A stretch of 64,000 nt of DNA from NCBI RefSeq assembly GCF_004025535.1, contig NZ_QJRG01000044.1, positions 186,001 through 250,000 on the forward strand, given 5' to 3'. A program made the position numbers and the translations under genes. Below are positions 45,884 through 56,670 of the stretch, in pieces; the first letter of the stretch is position 1, and each line of letters opens with the position of its first letter. The stretch is from Pseudomonas alkylphenolica. Lineage in GTDB: Bacteria; Pseudomonadota; Gammaproteobacteria; Pseudomonadales; Pseudomonadaceae. The notes under the pieces were generated by a model. That model was not told where the DNA came from and ran no database searches. It was given only the letters and a program-made list of their open reading frames with translations.

Positions 45884-46243
45884 ATGCTTAACGAGCGTCA
45901 CATCGAGCGTCATCAGCTCCCTTACTTCCTCAAAGTCTTCAACCGCTATACCGATCAGCCCATTGGCTACCTGGGTAACGTTTCTGAAGACGGCCTGATG
46001 CTGATCAGCCAGTTGCCCATGCTGGTCGGCCCGGATTACGAGTTGCAACTGAAAGTGATCGGCCGTGGCGGCGGGGTGCACCTGATCAACCTGACCGCCA
46101 GTTGCCTGTGGTGCCACGAAGATGCGACGCCCGGTCACTATGACGCCGGGTTCATGCTGCTGCAGGCGCCGCGCGAATACAGTCAGCTGGTCAGGGCCCT
46201 GCGCAACTATTTCAGCTTCTACCCGCTGGGTGCTTCGGTCTGA
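45884..46243 (+). CDS. PilZ-domain protein, c-di-GMP binding
   Basis: A 119-residue single PilZ domain. Both c-di-GMP binding motifs are present: RHIER (RxxxR) at the N-terminus and NVSEDG (D/NxSxxG) at about residue 32. It should therefore bind c-di-GMP, unlike degenerate PilZ proteins. The partner is unknown. Together with bifA and the SadC-like cyclase, the window holds enzymes for making, breaking and sensing c-di-GMP. Confidence 0.87.
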   Translation: MLNERHIERHQLPYFLKVFNRYTDQPIGYLGNVSEDGLMLISQLPMLVGPDYELQLKVIGRGGGVHLINLTASCLWCHEDATPGHYDAGFMLLQAPREYSQLVRALRNYFSFYPLGASV

Positions 46244-46304
46244 AGCTGGCCGTGGCCGGCGAGTAGCCCTAGACTCTGGTCGATCTTACGTTCAGGACGA
46301 CCCC

Positions 46305-47735
46305 GTGAGCACCAGCATTTTCTGGCACGACTACGAAACCACCGGCATCAATCCGCGCAGCGACCGGCCTTTGCAGGTCGCCGGTGTGCGCACCGACCTC
46401 GACCTCAATGAGATCGAGGCGCCGATCAACCTGTACTGCCAGCCCAGCGACGACATCCTGCCGCACCCGGCCGCGTGTCTGGTCACCGGTATCACCCCGG
46501 ATCAATTGGTTCGCGACGGCCTGCGCGAAGCCGAGTTCATGACCCGCGTGCACGCAGAACTGGCCCGCCCGGGTACTTGCGGTGCCGGCTACAACAGCGT
46601 GCGGTTTGACGATGAAGTCACGCGCTACAGCCTCTACCGCAACTTCTTCGACCCCTATGCGCGCGAGTGGCAGGGCGGCAACAGCCGCTGGGACCTGATC
46701 GATGTGGTGCGCGCAGCCTATGCCTTGCGCCCGGAAGGTATGGTCTGGCCCGAGCAGGACGGGCGCGTCAGTTTGCGCCTGGAGTTGCTCACGGCGGCCA
46801 ATGGCATCAGCCACGGCCAGGCCCACGAGGCGCTCAGTGATGTGCGGGCGACGATTGCCCTGGCGCGACTGATTCGAGAGAAACAGCCGAAGCTTTATGA
46901 CTGGTTGTTTCAATTACGCAGCAAACAGAAAGTGCTGGATCAAATTCGCCTGTTAAAACCACTGGTGCATATTTCCGGGCGCTTCGCTGCGGCACGTAAT
47001 TATCTGGGGGTGGTCCTGCCGCTTGCCTGGCACCCGCGTAACCGTAACGCCCTGATTGTCTGTGACTTGGGCATGGACCCTGAACCTTTATTACACGAAG
47101 ACGGCGAGTCGTTACGCCAGCGTTTGTACACGCGACGTGAAGACATGCCTGAAGGGCAATTACCGGTGCCGTTGAAGTTGCTGCACATCAATCGCTGCCC
47201 GGTTGTTGCACCGCTGACTGTAGTGCGTGCGCAGGATCAGCAACGCTTGGGTCTGGATATGTCCTTATATCAAGCGCGGGCATCACGCCTTACACAAGAT
47301 CAGGCGCTTTGGCAGCCCAAGTTGGAAAATCTCTACGCAGAGGAAGAGTTTGCCCCTTGCGAGGATCCCGAGCAGCAGTTGTATGACGGATTTATCGGTG
47401 ATCGAGATCGACGTTTGTGCGAGCAAGTGCGCACTGTTGAACCTGAGCAATTAGGCCAGGGGCACTGGATGTTCGATGACGAGCGTTTACCTGAATTACT
47501 CTTTCGCTACCGCGCGCGAAATTTTATTGAAACCTTGAACGCGCAAGAGCTGCAGCGCTGGCGCCAGTTTTGCCAGCAGCGCCTGAGCAATCCGCAGATG
47601 GGCGCGCCTAACACCCTCGGGGATTTCGAGCAGGCCCTGCAGGGGTGCTGGGCGCAAGCCAGCGCGGCGCAGCGGGAGATACTCGGGCAGTGGCAAGTGC
47701 ATGCTCAGGCGTTGAAGTTGCAACTGGGCCTTTAA
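46305..47735 (+). CDS. sbcB: Exodeoxyribonuclease I (SbcB)
   Basis: A 476-residue 3'-5' single-strand DNA exonuclease. The DEDD exonuclease motifs are WHDYETTG at the start, YNSVRFDDEV and QAHEALSDVRATI; the SH3-like and C-terminal helical domains follow. It acts in recombination and mismatch repair. The start is the GTG at 46305 after CAGGA; the open frame goes further upstream into the PilZ gene. The part from 46914 to about 47500 has unusual TTA Leu codons (see findings). Confidence 0.95.
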   Translation: MSTSIFWHDYETTGINPRSDRPLQVAGVRTDLDLNEIEAPINLYCQPSDDILPHPAACLVTGITPDQLVRDGLREAEFMTRVHAELARPGTCGAGYNSVRFDDEVTRYSLYRNFFDPYAREWQGGNSRWDLIDVVRAAYALRPEGMVWPEQDGRVSLRLELLTAANGISHGQAHEALSDVRATIALARLIREKQPKLYDWLFQLRSKQKVLDQIRLLKPLVHISGRFAAARNYLGVVLPLAWHPRNRNALIVCDLGMDPEPLLHEDGESLRQRLYTRREDMPEGQLPVPLKLLHINRCPVVAPLTVVRAQDQQRLGLDMSLYQARASRLTQDQALWQPKLENLYAEEEFAPCEDPEQQLYDGFIGDRDRRLCEQVRTVEPEQLGQGHWMFDDERLPELLFRYRARNFIETLNAQELQRWRQFCQQRLSNPQMGAPNTLGDFEQALQGCWAQASAAQREILGQWQVHAQALKLQLGL

Positions 47736-47762
47736 GCACTATTTAAGCAAGCGCCGCAAACA

Positions 47763-47788
47763 AAAAACGCCAGCAAGCTGGCGTTTTT
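47763..47788. terminator. Bidirectional terminator between sbcB and mvaT
   Basis: AAAAACGCCAG and CTGGCGTTTTT form a perfect 11-bp stem with loop CAAG; A- and T-tracts suit both convergent genes. Confidence 0.92.
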
Positions 47789-47822
47789 CATCAGTGCAAC
47801 ATCGGGTTGCAATGGTCGGTGA

Positions 47823-48200
47823 TTAACCCAGCAGGGTTGCCCAACCTTCAACCACATCGCCACCCCACTTGGCTTTCCACTCTTTCAGGGTTTTGTGGTT
47901 GCCGCCTTTGGTTTCGATGACTTCACCGTTGTGCGGGTTTTTGTATTGCTTGACCTTGCGTGCGCGCTTGGTGCCGGTGGTTTTAACCGCGCCACGTGAC
48001 GCTTTGCCCGATTTCGATTCCGGATCCAGCAGGGCAATGATATCGCGCAGCGACTTCTGATATTCGCCCATCAGATTGCGCAATTTGCCTTCGAATTCCA
48101 GTTCTTTCTTCAGCTTGTCGTCGTTCGACAGGTTGGCCAGGCGGGCCTGCAGTTCTTTGATAGCTTCTTCGGTAGCGCGATATTCGTTGATCAGGGACAT
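47823..48200 (-). CDS. mvaT: MvaT-family H-NS-like silencer (TurA-like)
   Basis: A 125-residue nucleoid protein beginning MSLINEYRATEEAIKEL. The N-terminal half is a coiled coil for oligomerisation; the C-terminal domain contains KQYKNPHNGEVIETKGGN, the AT-pincer that inserts into the minor groove. MvaT/TurA proteins silence AT-rich and foreign DNA in pseudomonads. The ATG at 48200 is used; the frame upstream to 48269 is not likely coding. The 300-bp AT-rich DNA upstream suggests self-repression. Confidence 0.93.
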   Translation of the reverse strand: MSLINEYRATEEAIKELQARLANLSNDDKLKKELEFEGKLRNLMGEYQKSLRDIIALLDPESKSGKASRGAVKTTGTKRARKVKQYKNPHNGEVIETKGGNHKTLKEWKAKWGGDVVEGWATLLG

Positions 48201-48513
48201 TGAGTGATCCTTGGGAATGGGGGGAATCAGGGAGACAGTGGGGCAATAATAGTCAGAGCTTCCAGTCAAGTAAACATTAAACTGGGCAATTAACCGGTAA
48301 TGGCTTAAATCGCTTTGATCGATTTGATTAAGAAAAATTTACAAACTAAGACTTGCGCATAACTGTTAATTTTCCGCAATGCGTTATGTGCTGTGGCCTC
48401 GGACTGCATTCAGACAGCGGCGTTGCCAGCGATGAACGCGTGCATTCCCTACTGCAGTTTTCCCGGGCACTCGTTAGAATGAGCGCCTTTGCGAAGTATC
48501 TGGAGTCTCATTC
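48201..48513. other. Intergenic AT-rich region between mvaT and purU
   Basis: About 310 bp with no gene. From about 48245 to 48380 it is clearly AT-rich (runs such as TTAAACTGGGCAATTAACC and GATTAAGAAAAATTTACAA), unlike the rest of the window. This is a plausible autoregulatory target for the MvaT protein and holds the divergent promoters of mvaT and purU. Confidence 0.5.
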
Positions 48514-49365
48514 ATGCGCACCTACCGGCTGGTGATTGCTTGCCCCGACCGCGTTGGCATCGTCGCCAAAGTCAGTAATTTCCTGGCGTCCTATAACGGC
48601 TGGATCAACGAAGCGAACCATCATTCCGATGAGCAGAGCGGTTGGTTCTTCATGCGTCACGAAATTCGCGCGAACACGCTGCCATTTGGTATCGAGGCCT
48701 TCCGTGAAGCCTTCGCGCCGATTGCCGAAGAGTTCTCCATGGTCTGGCGCATCACCGACACCGACCAGAAAAAACGAGTGGTGCTGATGGCCAGCCGTGA
48801 GTCCCACTGCCTGGCTGACTTGCTGCACCGCTGGCACGCCAAGGAGCTCGATTGCGACATTCCTTGCGTGATCTCCAACCACAATGACCTGCGCAGCATG
48901 GTCGAGTGGCATGGCATTCCGTTCTTCCACGTCCCGGTCCACCCGCAGGACAAGCAGCCAGCGTTTGCCGAAGTGTCGCGCCTGGTCAAGGAACACGGTG
49001 CCGACGTCGTGGTGCTGGCGCGCTACATGCAGATCCTGCCACCGCAACTCTGTCAGGAGTACGCTCAGCAGGTGATCAACATTCACCACAGCTTCCTGCC
49101 ATCGTTTGTCGGCGCCAAGCCTTACCACCAGGCGTCGTTGCGCGGTGTGAAGCTGATTGGTGCAACCTGCCACTATGTCACCGAAGAGCTCGACGCCGGG
49201 CCGATCATCGAGCAGGACGTGGTGCGTGTCAGCCACAGCGACAGCATTGAAGACATGGTCCGTTTCGGCCGTGACGTCGAGAAGATGGTACTGGCGCGTG
49301 GCTTGCGCTATCACCTGGAAGACCGCGTGCTGGTTCATGGCAACAAGACGGTGGTCTTCAACTAA
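48514..49365 (+). CDS. purU: Formyltetrahydrofolate deformylase PurU
   Basis: A 283-residue enzyme: N-terminal ACT domain (about 1-80, RLVIACPDRVGIVAKVSNFL) and a formyltransferase-fold catalytic domain (SRESHCLADLL, INIHHSFLPSF, GATCHYVTEELDAGP). It splits 10-formyl-THF into formate and THF, balancing one-carbon units with glycine/methionine control. GGAG lies 9 bp before the ATG. The 54-aa ORF follows 21 bp after its stop. Confidence 0.95.
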   Translation: MRTYRLVIACPDRVGIVAKVSNFLASYNGWINEANHHSDEQSGWFFMRHEIRANTLPFGIEAFREAFAPIAEEFSMVWRITDTDQKKRVVLMASRESHCLADLLHRWHAKELDCDIPCVISNHNDLRSMVEWHGIPFFHVPVHPQDKQPAFAEVSRLVKEHGADVVVLARYMQILPPQLCQEYAQQVINIHHSFLPSFVGAKPYHQASLRGVKLIGATCHYVTEELDAGPIIEQDVVRVSHSDSIEDMVRFGRDVEKMVLARGLRYHLEDRVLVHGNKTVVFN

Positions 49366-49386
49366 CGCGCACAAGGAGGTTGAACC

Positions 49387-49551
49387 GTGGCCGATCCCCT
49401 CGACAAGGCAACCTCCAAAGCCCCGCCAACCCTTGGCGAAGGCTGCCTGAGCCGTTACGACCCAGAGGCGCTGGACAGCGAGGATGGCACCGAGTTTCCC
49501 GGTGCCGCCGAGCTCTGGGAGCAGTTGCACCCACCTGTTGAGCCTGATTGA
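49387..49551 (+). CDS. Small hypothetical protein (54 aa)
   Basis: A GTG-started ORF of 54 codons, preceded by a perfect AAGGAGG ribosome site at 6-bp spacing. It is acidic and Pro-rich (ADPLDKATSKAPPTL at the start, LWEQLHPPVEPD at the end) with no membrane segment. It follows purU by 21 bp, probably on the same transcript, and stops one base before the stop of the convergent DUF2334 gene. The strong ribosome site is the main support. Function unknown. Confidence 0.65.
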   Translation: MADPLDKATSKAPPTLGEGCLSRYDPEALDSEDGTEFPGAAELWEQLHPPVEPD

Positions 49552-49552
49552 C

Positions 49553-50339
<787 letters not shown>

Positions 50340-50347
<8 letters not shown>

Positions 50348-51449
50348 GCGCGCGCGCCGCCAGTTCATGGCCCAGCACGGCGCGGTAATGCGCCAGCAGA
50401 TCCTTGATCACGCCGTCCCAGGCATAGTGTTGCTCGACGTGTAACCGCGCCTGATGGCCAAGGCGTGCTGCGCCTTCTTCCAGTACTTCGTGCACGGCCC
50501 GGGCCATGGCATGACCGTCATTGGGCTGGCACAGGCGCCCGAAGCGCTCGTCGACGAGCTCGCAGAATGCGCCTGCGGCCACCGCTACCACGGGGGTGGC
50601 GCTGGCCATGGCCTCCAGCACTACCAAGCCGAAGGTTTCCTGATCACCCGCATGCAGCAGCATATCTGCACTGGCCAGCAGGCGCGCGACTTCGCTGACC
50701 GGGCAGAAGTGGTCGATGACCGTGACATTGGCCGGCACGTTGCTGGGCATGTGCGAGCCGACCAGTACCAGGTGGTAGTGCTTGCCCAGGCGCTGCATGC
50801 AGTCGAGCAGTACCGGCAGCTTTTTCTCGCGTGAGCCGCGGCCGGCAAACACCAGCAGATGTGTGCTGTCTGCCAGGTGCAGTTGCCTGCGCAGATCGCT
50901 GTCATAGTGCTGTGGGTGGAAGGCGGCAAGGTCCACGCCCAGGCGTTGTACATGCACATTGTCGATACCCAGCGCACGCAGCTTGTTGGCCATGACCAGG
51001 CTGGGGGCCAGCACCCGGTCAAAATTGCCATAAAGCTTGCTGACATAGGCTTCGACATTGGGAGTGAACCAGTTGCCCATGCGGTTGCTGACCAGCAACG
51101 GCAGGTCGGAATGGTAGAAACCGATCACCGGTACATCGAGCTGGCGGCTGGCATCCAGGGCTGCCCAGGCCGTCAGGTAAGGATCGGCGACTTCGATCAG
51201 GTCCGGTTGAAGGTCTTGCAGCACGGCGCACCAGGGCGCCAGGCGCAAGGGGAAGCGGTAGCCGTTGCCAAACGGCAGGGCAGGGGCTGGCACGTGGTAC
51301 AGGCCGTTGGCGTGATGGGCGCTGGCGCCCGGGATCAGCAGGCTGTGGCGGACATCGGGGAGGCGTCCAAGGCGACGATGTTTGGCATCAAGATAGGTGC
51401 GTACGCCACCGCTGGCGGGGGCGTAGAACATGGTGATGTCAGCAATGTG
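50340..51449 (-). CDS. Glycosyltransferase family 4
   Basis: A 369-residue GT-B glycosyltransferase. The N-terminal motif HIADITMFYAPASGGVRTYL binds the acceptor; the donor-binding signature is GDQETFGLVVLEAM (an EX7E motif). It adds a sugar to a lipid or polysaccharide. I choose the GTG at 51449 because GGAGGG lies 9 bp upstream; an ATG at 51458 touches that site and a start at 51491 has none. It is translationally coupled to the DUF2334 gene. Confidence 0.85.
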
Positions 51450-51602
51450 CACGATCAGCATCCCTCCGAGATCGTCTTCAGGGTGTCTCATCAGGCATTC
51501 AATAGAAGCGGATGAGGCGCCCTTGGGTTGACCTCTATAAAGGATAGTTTGTTCGATCGCGGTGCGAGGGAGGGCAGCGGCGGGCGCCGCTGCCCGAAGG
51601 GC

Positions 51603-53483
51603 TCAGATACGGAAGCTGCCGACCAGCTGTTTCAGGCGGCTGGCTTGCTGCTCGAGGTCTGCGCAGGCACGCAGGGTCGATTGCAGGTTCTCGACGCCTT
51701 CCTGGTTGAGCATATTGATTTCGTTGATGTCCATGTTGATCGAGTCGACCACGGCGGTCTGCTCTTCGGTGGCGGTGGCAACCGACTGGTTCATGCCGTC
51801 GATCTCGCCGATGCGCAGGGTCACGCTGCCCAGGCGTTCACCGGCCTGGTTGGCGATTTCCACGCTGTCCTGGCTGTGGCGCTGGCTCTGGCCCATGGTG
51901 TCGACCGACTCGCGGGCACCGACTTGCAGTTCTTCGATCATGTTCTGTACCTGCTGCGCCGACTCCTGGGTGCGGTGAGCCAGGTTGCGCACTTCATCGG
52001 CGACTACCGCAAAGCCACGACCGGCTTCGCCAGCACGGGCGGCTTCGATGGCGGCGTTCAGCGCCAGCAGGTTGGTTTGCTGGGAAATGCTGGTGATCAC
52101 TTCAAGGATCTGGCCGATGTTCACCGTCTTGCTGTTGAGCGTTTCGATGTGCGAGCTGGAGGTGCAGATCAGGTCAGACAGGCGGTTCATGGCGGCAATG
52201 CTGCGGTCGACCACTTGCTGGCCTTCTTCTGCCAGGTGGCGTGCCGAGCTGGCCTGTTGCGAAGCCTGGGCGGCGTTATGGGCGATTTCCTGGGCCGCTG
52301 CGCCAAGCTGGTTGATTGCAGCGGCAACACTGTTGGTGCGGTTGGACTGCTCGTCGGAGTTGACCATCGATGAGTTGGAGGCGCTGACCACTCGCAGGGC
52401 CACTTCGTTGACCTGCTCGGTGGCCGACGATACTTCGCGGATCGAGGTATGGATGCGTTCCACGAAACGGTTGAAGGCCTTGCCCAGGGTGCCGAACTCG
52501 TCCTGGCTATGGATGCTCAGGCGTTTGGTCAGATCGCCTTCACCTTCGGCAATGTCTTCCATGGCGCGGGTCATGGTGTGCAGCGGTTGCAGCAACACGC
52601 GGATCAACAGGCCAAGCAGGGCGATGATGATCACCACGGCTACCAGGGTTGCAATCACTGCCGAGGTACGGAACTTGCTGAGCATCGAGTAGGCTTTGTC
52701 CTTGTCGATGGACAGACCGATGTACCAGTTGGCCGAAGGCAGGCCTTTGACCGGGGCGAAGGTCAGCAGCCGGGTTACGCCGTTGAGTTCTATTTCGCTG
52801 AGTTGTTTGCTCAGGCGCGGGGTGTTCTGTGGGAACAGGTCCGAGAGCGACTTCATCACCAGGTTCTTGTCCGGGTGAACGAGGATTTTGCCCTGGTCAT
52901 TGACCAGGAACGCATAGCCCATGCCGCCGAAGTTCAGCGAGTTGATGATCTCGCTCAAACCGTCCAGAGCCAGGTCACCGCCCACCACACCGACGTTGCG
53001 TGCGGCAGTGGCCACTACCGAAATCACCATCTTGCCGGTGCTGACATCAATATAGGGTTCGGTCAGGATCGGGCCGTTGGCGGCCATGCCGTCTTTGTAC
53101 CAGGGGCGCACGCGCGGGTCATAGCCATCAGGCATCTTCATCTGCGGGCGAATGGTAAAGCCGCCGTTGACATCACCCAGGTAAACCGTCAGGAAACTTG
53201 ATACCAGTGCTTGTTGGCCAAGCAATGTGCCAGGGTTATCGGCACCCGGGAACGCGGCAATATTCTGCGCCACGTTTTGCACCAGTTGGATGCGGCCATC
53301 AAACAGGTTTTTGATATTGGTGGAGGTGCTATCGCCCATCTCGGCGAGATAACTTTCCAGATCTTCGCGAATGGCATTACGCTGCAGGAAGTCGTTGTAT
53401 AACGTAAAGAGTGTGAAGGCGATCATGACGATCAAGGAAGCGGCCAGAAGGATCTTGTGGCTGAATCGGAGGCTTTTGTTCAT
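51603..53483 (-). CDS. Methyl-accepting chemotaxis protein, dCache amino-acid type
   Basis: A 626-residue chemoreceptor: TM1 (about 12-32), periplasmic dCache domain to about 280, TM2, HAMP, and a signalling tip ([20 protein letters not shown]) with the hairpin. The dCache amino-acid motif is fully present: Y121, R126, W128, Y129, Y144, D170. It should bind an amino acid or GABA directly. The chromosomal order (mvaT, purU, this gene, pit, pcaR) suggests the McpG (GABA) receptor of P. putida, but paralogues (PctA/B/C, McpA) cannot be excluded. Confidence 0.93.
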   Translation of the reverse strand: MNKSLRFSHKILLAASLIVMIAFTLFTLYNDFLQRNAIREDLESYLAEMGDSTSTNIKNLFDGRIQLVQNVAQNIAAFPGADNPGTLLGQQALVSSFLTVYLGDVNGGFTIRPQMKMPDGYDPRVRPWYKDGMAANGPILTEPYIDVSTGKMVISVVATAARNVGVVGGDLALDGLSEIINSLNFGGMGYAFLVNDQGKILVHPDKNLVMKSLSDLFPQNTPRLSKQLSEIELNGVTRLLTFAPVKGLPSANWYIGLSIDKDKAYSMLSKFRTSAVIATLVAVVIIIALLGLLIRVLLQPLHTMTRAMEDIAEGEGDLTKRLSIHSQDEFGTLGKAFNRFVERIHTSIREVSSATEQVNEVALRVVSASNSSMVNSDEQSNRTNSVAAAINQLGAAAQEIAHNAAQASQQASSARHLAEEGQQVVDRSIAAMNRLSDLICTSSSHIETLNSKTVNIGQILEVITSISQQTNLLALNAAIEAARAGEAGRGFAVVADEVRNLAHRTQESAQQVQNMIEELQVGARESVDTMGQSQRHSQDSVEIANQAGERLGSVTLRIGEIDGMNQSVATATEEQTAVVDSINMDINEINMLNQEGVENLQSTLRACADLEQQASRLKQLVGSFRI

Positions 53484-53653
53484 AACGTGTCGGTCCGCTA
53501 AGGTTTTGTTATCCGGGTCGTTCGCACAAAGAACAGTTTGAAAGCAGTGCAGGTCCCCTTTCCTTGTCGGGCTTTTCCTGTCTTTCTGGTGGTCTATCGC
53601 TTATTCAGATATCGGCCGATTCGAGCCAAAGCTTAAACAGAGGGTGAAAAAAC

Positions 53654-55138
53654 ATGCCTGACACTTCGCAGTTTATTCTTGGCGCCGATCCAGCCGGACA
53701 ACCCGTGGCGCAGGCCATGCGCCTGGCCAACCGACATGGCCTGGTGGCCGGTGCTACCGGTACCGGCAAGACCGTCACGCTGCAGCATATGGCCGAGGCG
53801 TTCAGTGATGCTGGGGTGGCGGTATTTGCCGCCGATGTCAAAGGTGATCTGTGCGGGCTGGGGGCCGTCGGCACTCCACAGGGCAAGGTTGCCGAGCGGA
53901 TTGCCGGCATGCCCTGGCTCGGGCACCGGCCACAGGCGTACCCGGTGAGTTTGTGGGATATCCACGGACAGTCCGGTCACCCGTTGCGCACCACCCTCAG
54001 CGAAATGGGCCCGCTGTTGCTGGGTAATTTGCTGGAGCTGACGGATAGCCAGCAAGCGGCGTTGTATGCGGCGTTCAAGGTAGCTGACCGCGAAGGCTTG
54101 CTGCTGCTGGACATCAAAGACCTCAAGGCGCTGTTGGCGCACCTCAAGGACAACCCGCAATTGCTCGGCGACGACAGTGCCCTGATGACGACCGGCTCCA
54201 GCCAGGCGTTGTTGCGGCGTTTGGCAACGCTGGAGCAGCAGGGCGCCGAAGCCTTGTTCGGGGAGCCTGCCTTACAACTGGAGGACCTGTTGCGCCCGGA
54301 TGCTGATGGCCGTGGGCGTATTCATCTGCTCGACGCCAGCCGCCTGGTGCATGAAGCACCAAAGGTTTATGCCACCTTCCTGCTGTGGCTGCTTGCGGAG
54401 TTGTTTGAACAACTGCCTGAGCGCGGTGATGCCGACAAACCGCTGCTGGCCTTGTTCTTCGATGAGGCCCACCTGTTGTTCAACGGCACGCCAAAGGCGT
54501 TACAGGACCGTCTGGAGCAAGTGGTCCGGCTGATCCGTTCCAAAGGCGTCGGTGTGTACTTCGTGACCCAGTCACCCAGCGATCTGCCGGATGACGTGCT
54601 GGCGCAACTGGGGCTGCGAATCCAGCATGGGCTGCGTGCCTTCACCGCCAAGGAACAAAAGTCCTTGAAGGCGGTAGCTGACGGCTTTCGTCCGAACCCC
54701 GATTTTGACACTTTGAGCGTGCTGACGGAGCTGGGCATTGGTGAAGCGCTGGTCGGTATCCTGCAGGAAAAAGGCACGCCTGGCATGGTCCAGAGGGTGT
54801 TGATCGCGCCACCGCAGTCGCGTATCGGGCCTTTGACTGAAGCCGAACGGGCAGCCTTGATTGCCGCTTCGCCCCTGGCCGGTCGTTACGACAAGCCGGT
54901 GGACCGTGAGTCTGCCTACGAAATGCTCACCGCGCGCAAAGGTGGCGAGGCGGCGCCTGAGCAAGCGCCGAAGGCAGCACCCGCGCAAGAGAGCTTCGCC
55001 GACCAGGCGGGGGAGTTTCTGCAGAGCGCGGCCGGGCAGGCGATCAAATCGGCGGTGCGCCAGGCGGCCAACCAGTTCGGGCGTCAGTTGGTGCGCGGCT
55101 TGATGGGTTCGCTGCTTGGCGGCAGCAAGCGCCGGTAG
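53654..55138 (+). CDS. HerA-like ATPase (DUF853)
   Basis: A 494-residue cytoplasmic P-loop ATPase. Walker A is GATGTGKT (about residues 33-40), Walker B LLALFFDEAH (about 265-274), and VGVYFVTQSP and the Arg finger region follow. DUF853 proteins resemble HerA/FtsK DNA translocases but usually work without NurA. The C-terminus is a flexible Ala/Gln-rich tail ending GSKRR. No neighbours in the same pathway are visible. Confidence 0.85.
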   Translation: MPDTSQFILGADPAGQPVAQAMRLANRHGLVAGATGTGKTVTLQHMAEAFSDAGVAVFAADVKGDLCGLGAVGTPQGKVAERIAGMPWLGHRPQAYPVSLWDIHGQSGHPLRTTLSEMGPLLLGNLLELTDSQQAALYAAFKVADREGLLLLDIKDLKALLAHLKDNPQLLGDDSALMTTGSSQALLRRLATLEQQGAEALFGEPALQLEDLLRPDADGRGRIHLLDASRLVHEAPKVYATFLLWLLAELFEQLPERGDADKPLLALFFDEAHLLFNGTPKALQDRLEQVVRLIRSKGVGVYFVTQSPSDLPDDVLAQLGLRIQHGLRAFTAKEQKSLKAVADGFRPNPDFDTLSVLTELGIGEALVGILQEKGTPGMVQRVLIAPPQSRIGPLTEAERAALIAASPLAGRYDKPVDRESAYEMLTARKGGEAAPEQAPKAAPAQESFADQAGEFLQSAAGQAIKSAVRQAANQFGRQLVRGLMGSLLGGSKRR

Positions 55139-55156
55139 CAGTCAGCCCGCAGGCAC

Positions 55157-55184
55157 GAAAAAGGCGCCCGAAGGCGCCTTTTTC
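55157..55184. terminator. Bidirectional terminator between HerA-like gene and pit
   Basis: GAAAAAGGCGCC and GGCGCCTTTTTC form a perfect 12-bp stem with loop CGAA. It lies between two convergent genes. Confidence 0.92.
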
Positions 55185-55197
55185 AATGCAGTTCAGT

Positions 55198-56670
55198 TCA
55201 AACGATGAACTTGGTTGCAAACCAGAACAACGCCGCCGACAGGCCCACGGTTGCCGGCAGGGTCAGGACCCAGGCCAGCAGGATGGTCTTGACGGTGCCA
55301 CCTTGCAGGCCGCTTTTGTTCGCGACCATGGTACCGGCTACACCCGAAGACAAAACGTGGGTGGTCGATACCGGCAGGCTGAAGATGTTGGCCATGCCGA
55401 TTGCGCACGCTGCGGTGATCTGCGCCGACATGCCCTGGGCATAGGTCATGCCCTGCTTGCCGATTTTCTCACCGATGGTCAGTACGACACGTTTCCAGCC
55501 GACCATGGTACCCAGGCCCAGGGCCAGGGCAACTGCGAGGATGACCCAGAACGGTGCGTACTCGGTGGTGGCGGTCAGGTCTTTGCGCAGCTTGTCGAGG
55601 TCCGCTTTCTCACGGGCCTGCAGGCCTGGCAGCTTGCCGACTTTCTTCGCGGTATCGTCCAGGCAGAGCAGGTAACGACGTACTTCAACGCGTTTTTCCG
55701 GGCTCAGCGAACGGTACTCAGTCACGCCTTTGAGCGAGTTGAGCAGGGCATCGATGGTCGGTTCGGTTTGTTGCGGGTTGCAGCTGAACTGCTCTGGCAG
55801 GTCGCCAGTCTTGGCTTTGCCCAGCGCCAGGAATTCGCCCAGCGTGGCTTCGTTACGCTGATAGAACTGGCTCAGGTGCAAAGTGGCGTCACGGGTACGC
55901 TCGATCTGGTAGGTGGTGCTGTTCAGGTCGAGAACGAACTGCGCCGGAACGATACCGATCAATACCAGCATGATCAGGCCGATGCCTTTTTGACCATCGT
56001 TGGAGCCGTGCACGAAGCTCACGCCCATGGCCGAAATCACCAGTACCAGGCGGTTCCAGAACGGCGGGTGCTTCTTGTCGTCGAGCTTGCGGCGCTGTTC
56101 GGGGGTCTTGTGCATCTTCGACAACGGGCGCCACCATTTGAGGCCCAGCAATACCAGGGCTGCTACGGCGAAACCGGCCATTGGCGAAAGCAGCAGGGAA
56201 ACGCCGATGTCGATTGCCTTCTGCCAGTTGACTCCGTCACCCAATGGAATGTCGCTGATCAGGGCGTTGGCCAGGCCTACACCGAGGATCGAACCGATCA
56301 GGGTGTGGGAGCTGGACGCCGGGATACCGAAGTACCAGGTCCCCAGGTTCCAGGCGATGGCTGCGGCCAGCAAGGAGAAGACCATGGCCAATCCATGACC
56401 GGTGTTCACATTGATCAGCAGTTCTACTGGCAATAGATGCACGATGGCGTAGGCCACCCCGACACCGCCGAGCAGCACGCCGAGGAAGTTGAACACCCCG
56501 GAGAAGAACACCGCCAGGTGCGGAGGCATGGCTTTGGTATAAATGACTGTAGCTACCGCGTTTGCGGTGTCATGAAAGCCATTGATGAACTCGAAGGCGA
56601 GTACGAAGGTCAAAGCGAGCAGCAGGCTCACCAGTACCCAGGCATCAAGTCCGCTGAATAAATCGATCAT
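55198..56670 (-). CDS. pit: Low-affinity inorganic phosphate transporter Pit
   Basis: A 490-residue PiT-family membrane protein. The two signatures are GFHDTANAVAT near the N-terminus and GSNDGQKGIG in the second half; between them is a long hydrophilic loop. It takes up metal-phosphate complexes by proton symport. The internal-repeat architecture is complete. No Pho box was seen upstream, which fits a constitutive low-affinity system. Confidence 0.95.
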   Translation of the reverse strand: MIDLFSGLDAWVLVSLLLALTFVLAFEFINGFHDTANAVATVIYTKAMPPHLAVFFSGVFNFLGVLLGGVGVAYAIVHLLPVELLINVNTGHGLAMVFSLLAAAIAWNLGTWYFGIPASSSHTLIGSILGVGLANALISDIPLGDGVNWQKAIDIGVSLLLSPMAGFAVAALVLLGLKWWRPLSKMHKTPEQRRKLDDKKHPPFWNRLVLVISAMGVSFVHGSNDGQKGIGLIMLVLIGIVPAQFVLDLNSTTYQIERTRDATLHLSQFYQRNEATLGEFLALGKAKTGDLPEQFSCNPQQTEPTIDALLNSLKGVTEYRSLSPEKRVEVRRYLLCLDDTAKKVGKLPGLQAREKADLDKLRKDLTATTEYAPFWVILAVALALGLGTMVGWKRVVLTIGEKIGKQGMTYAQGMSAQITAACAIGMANIFSLPVSTTHVLSSGVAGTMVANKSGLQGGTVKTILLAWVLTLPATVGLSAALFWFATKFIV

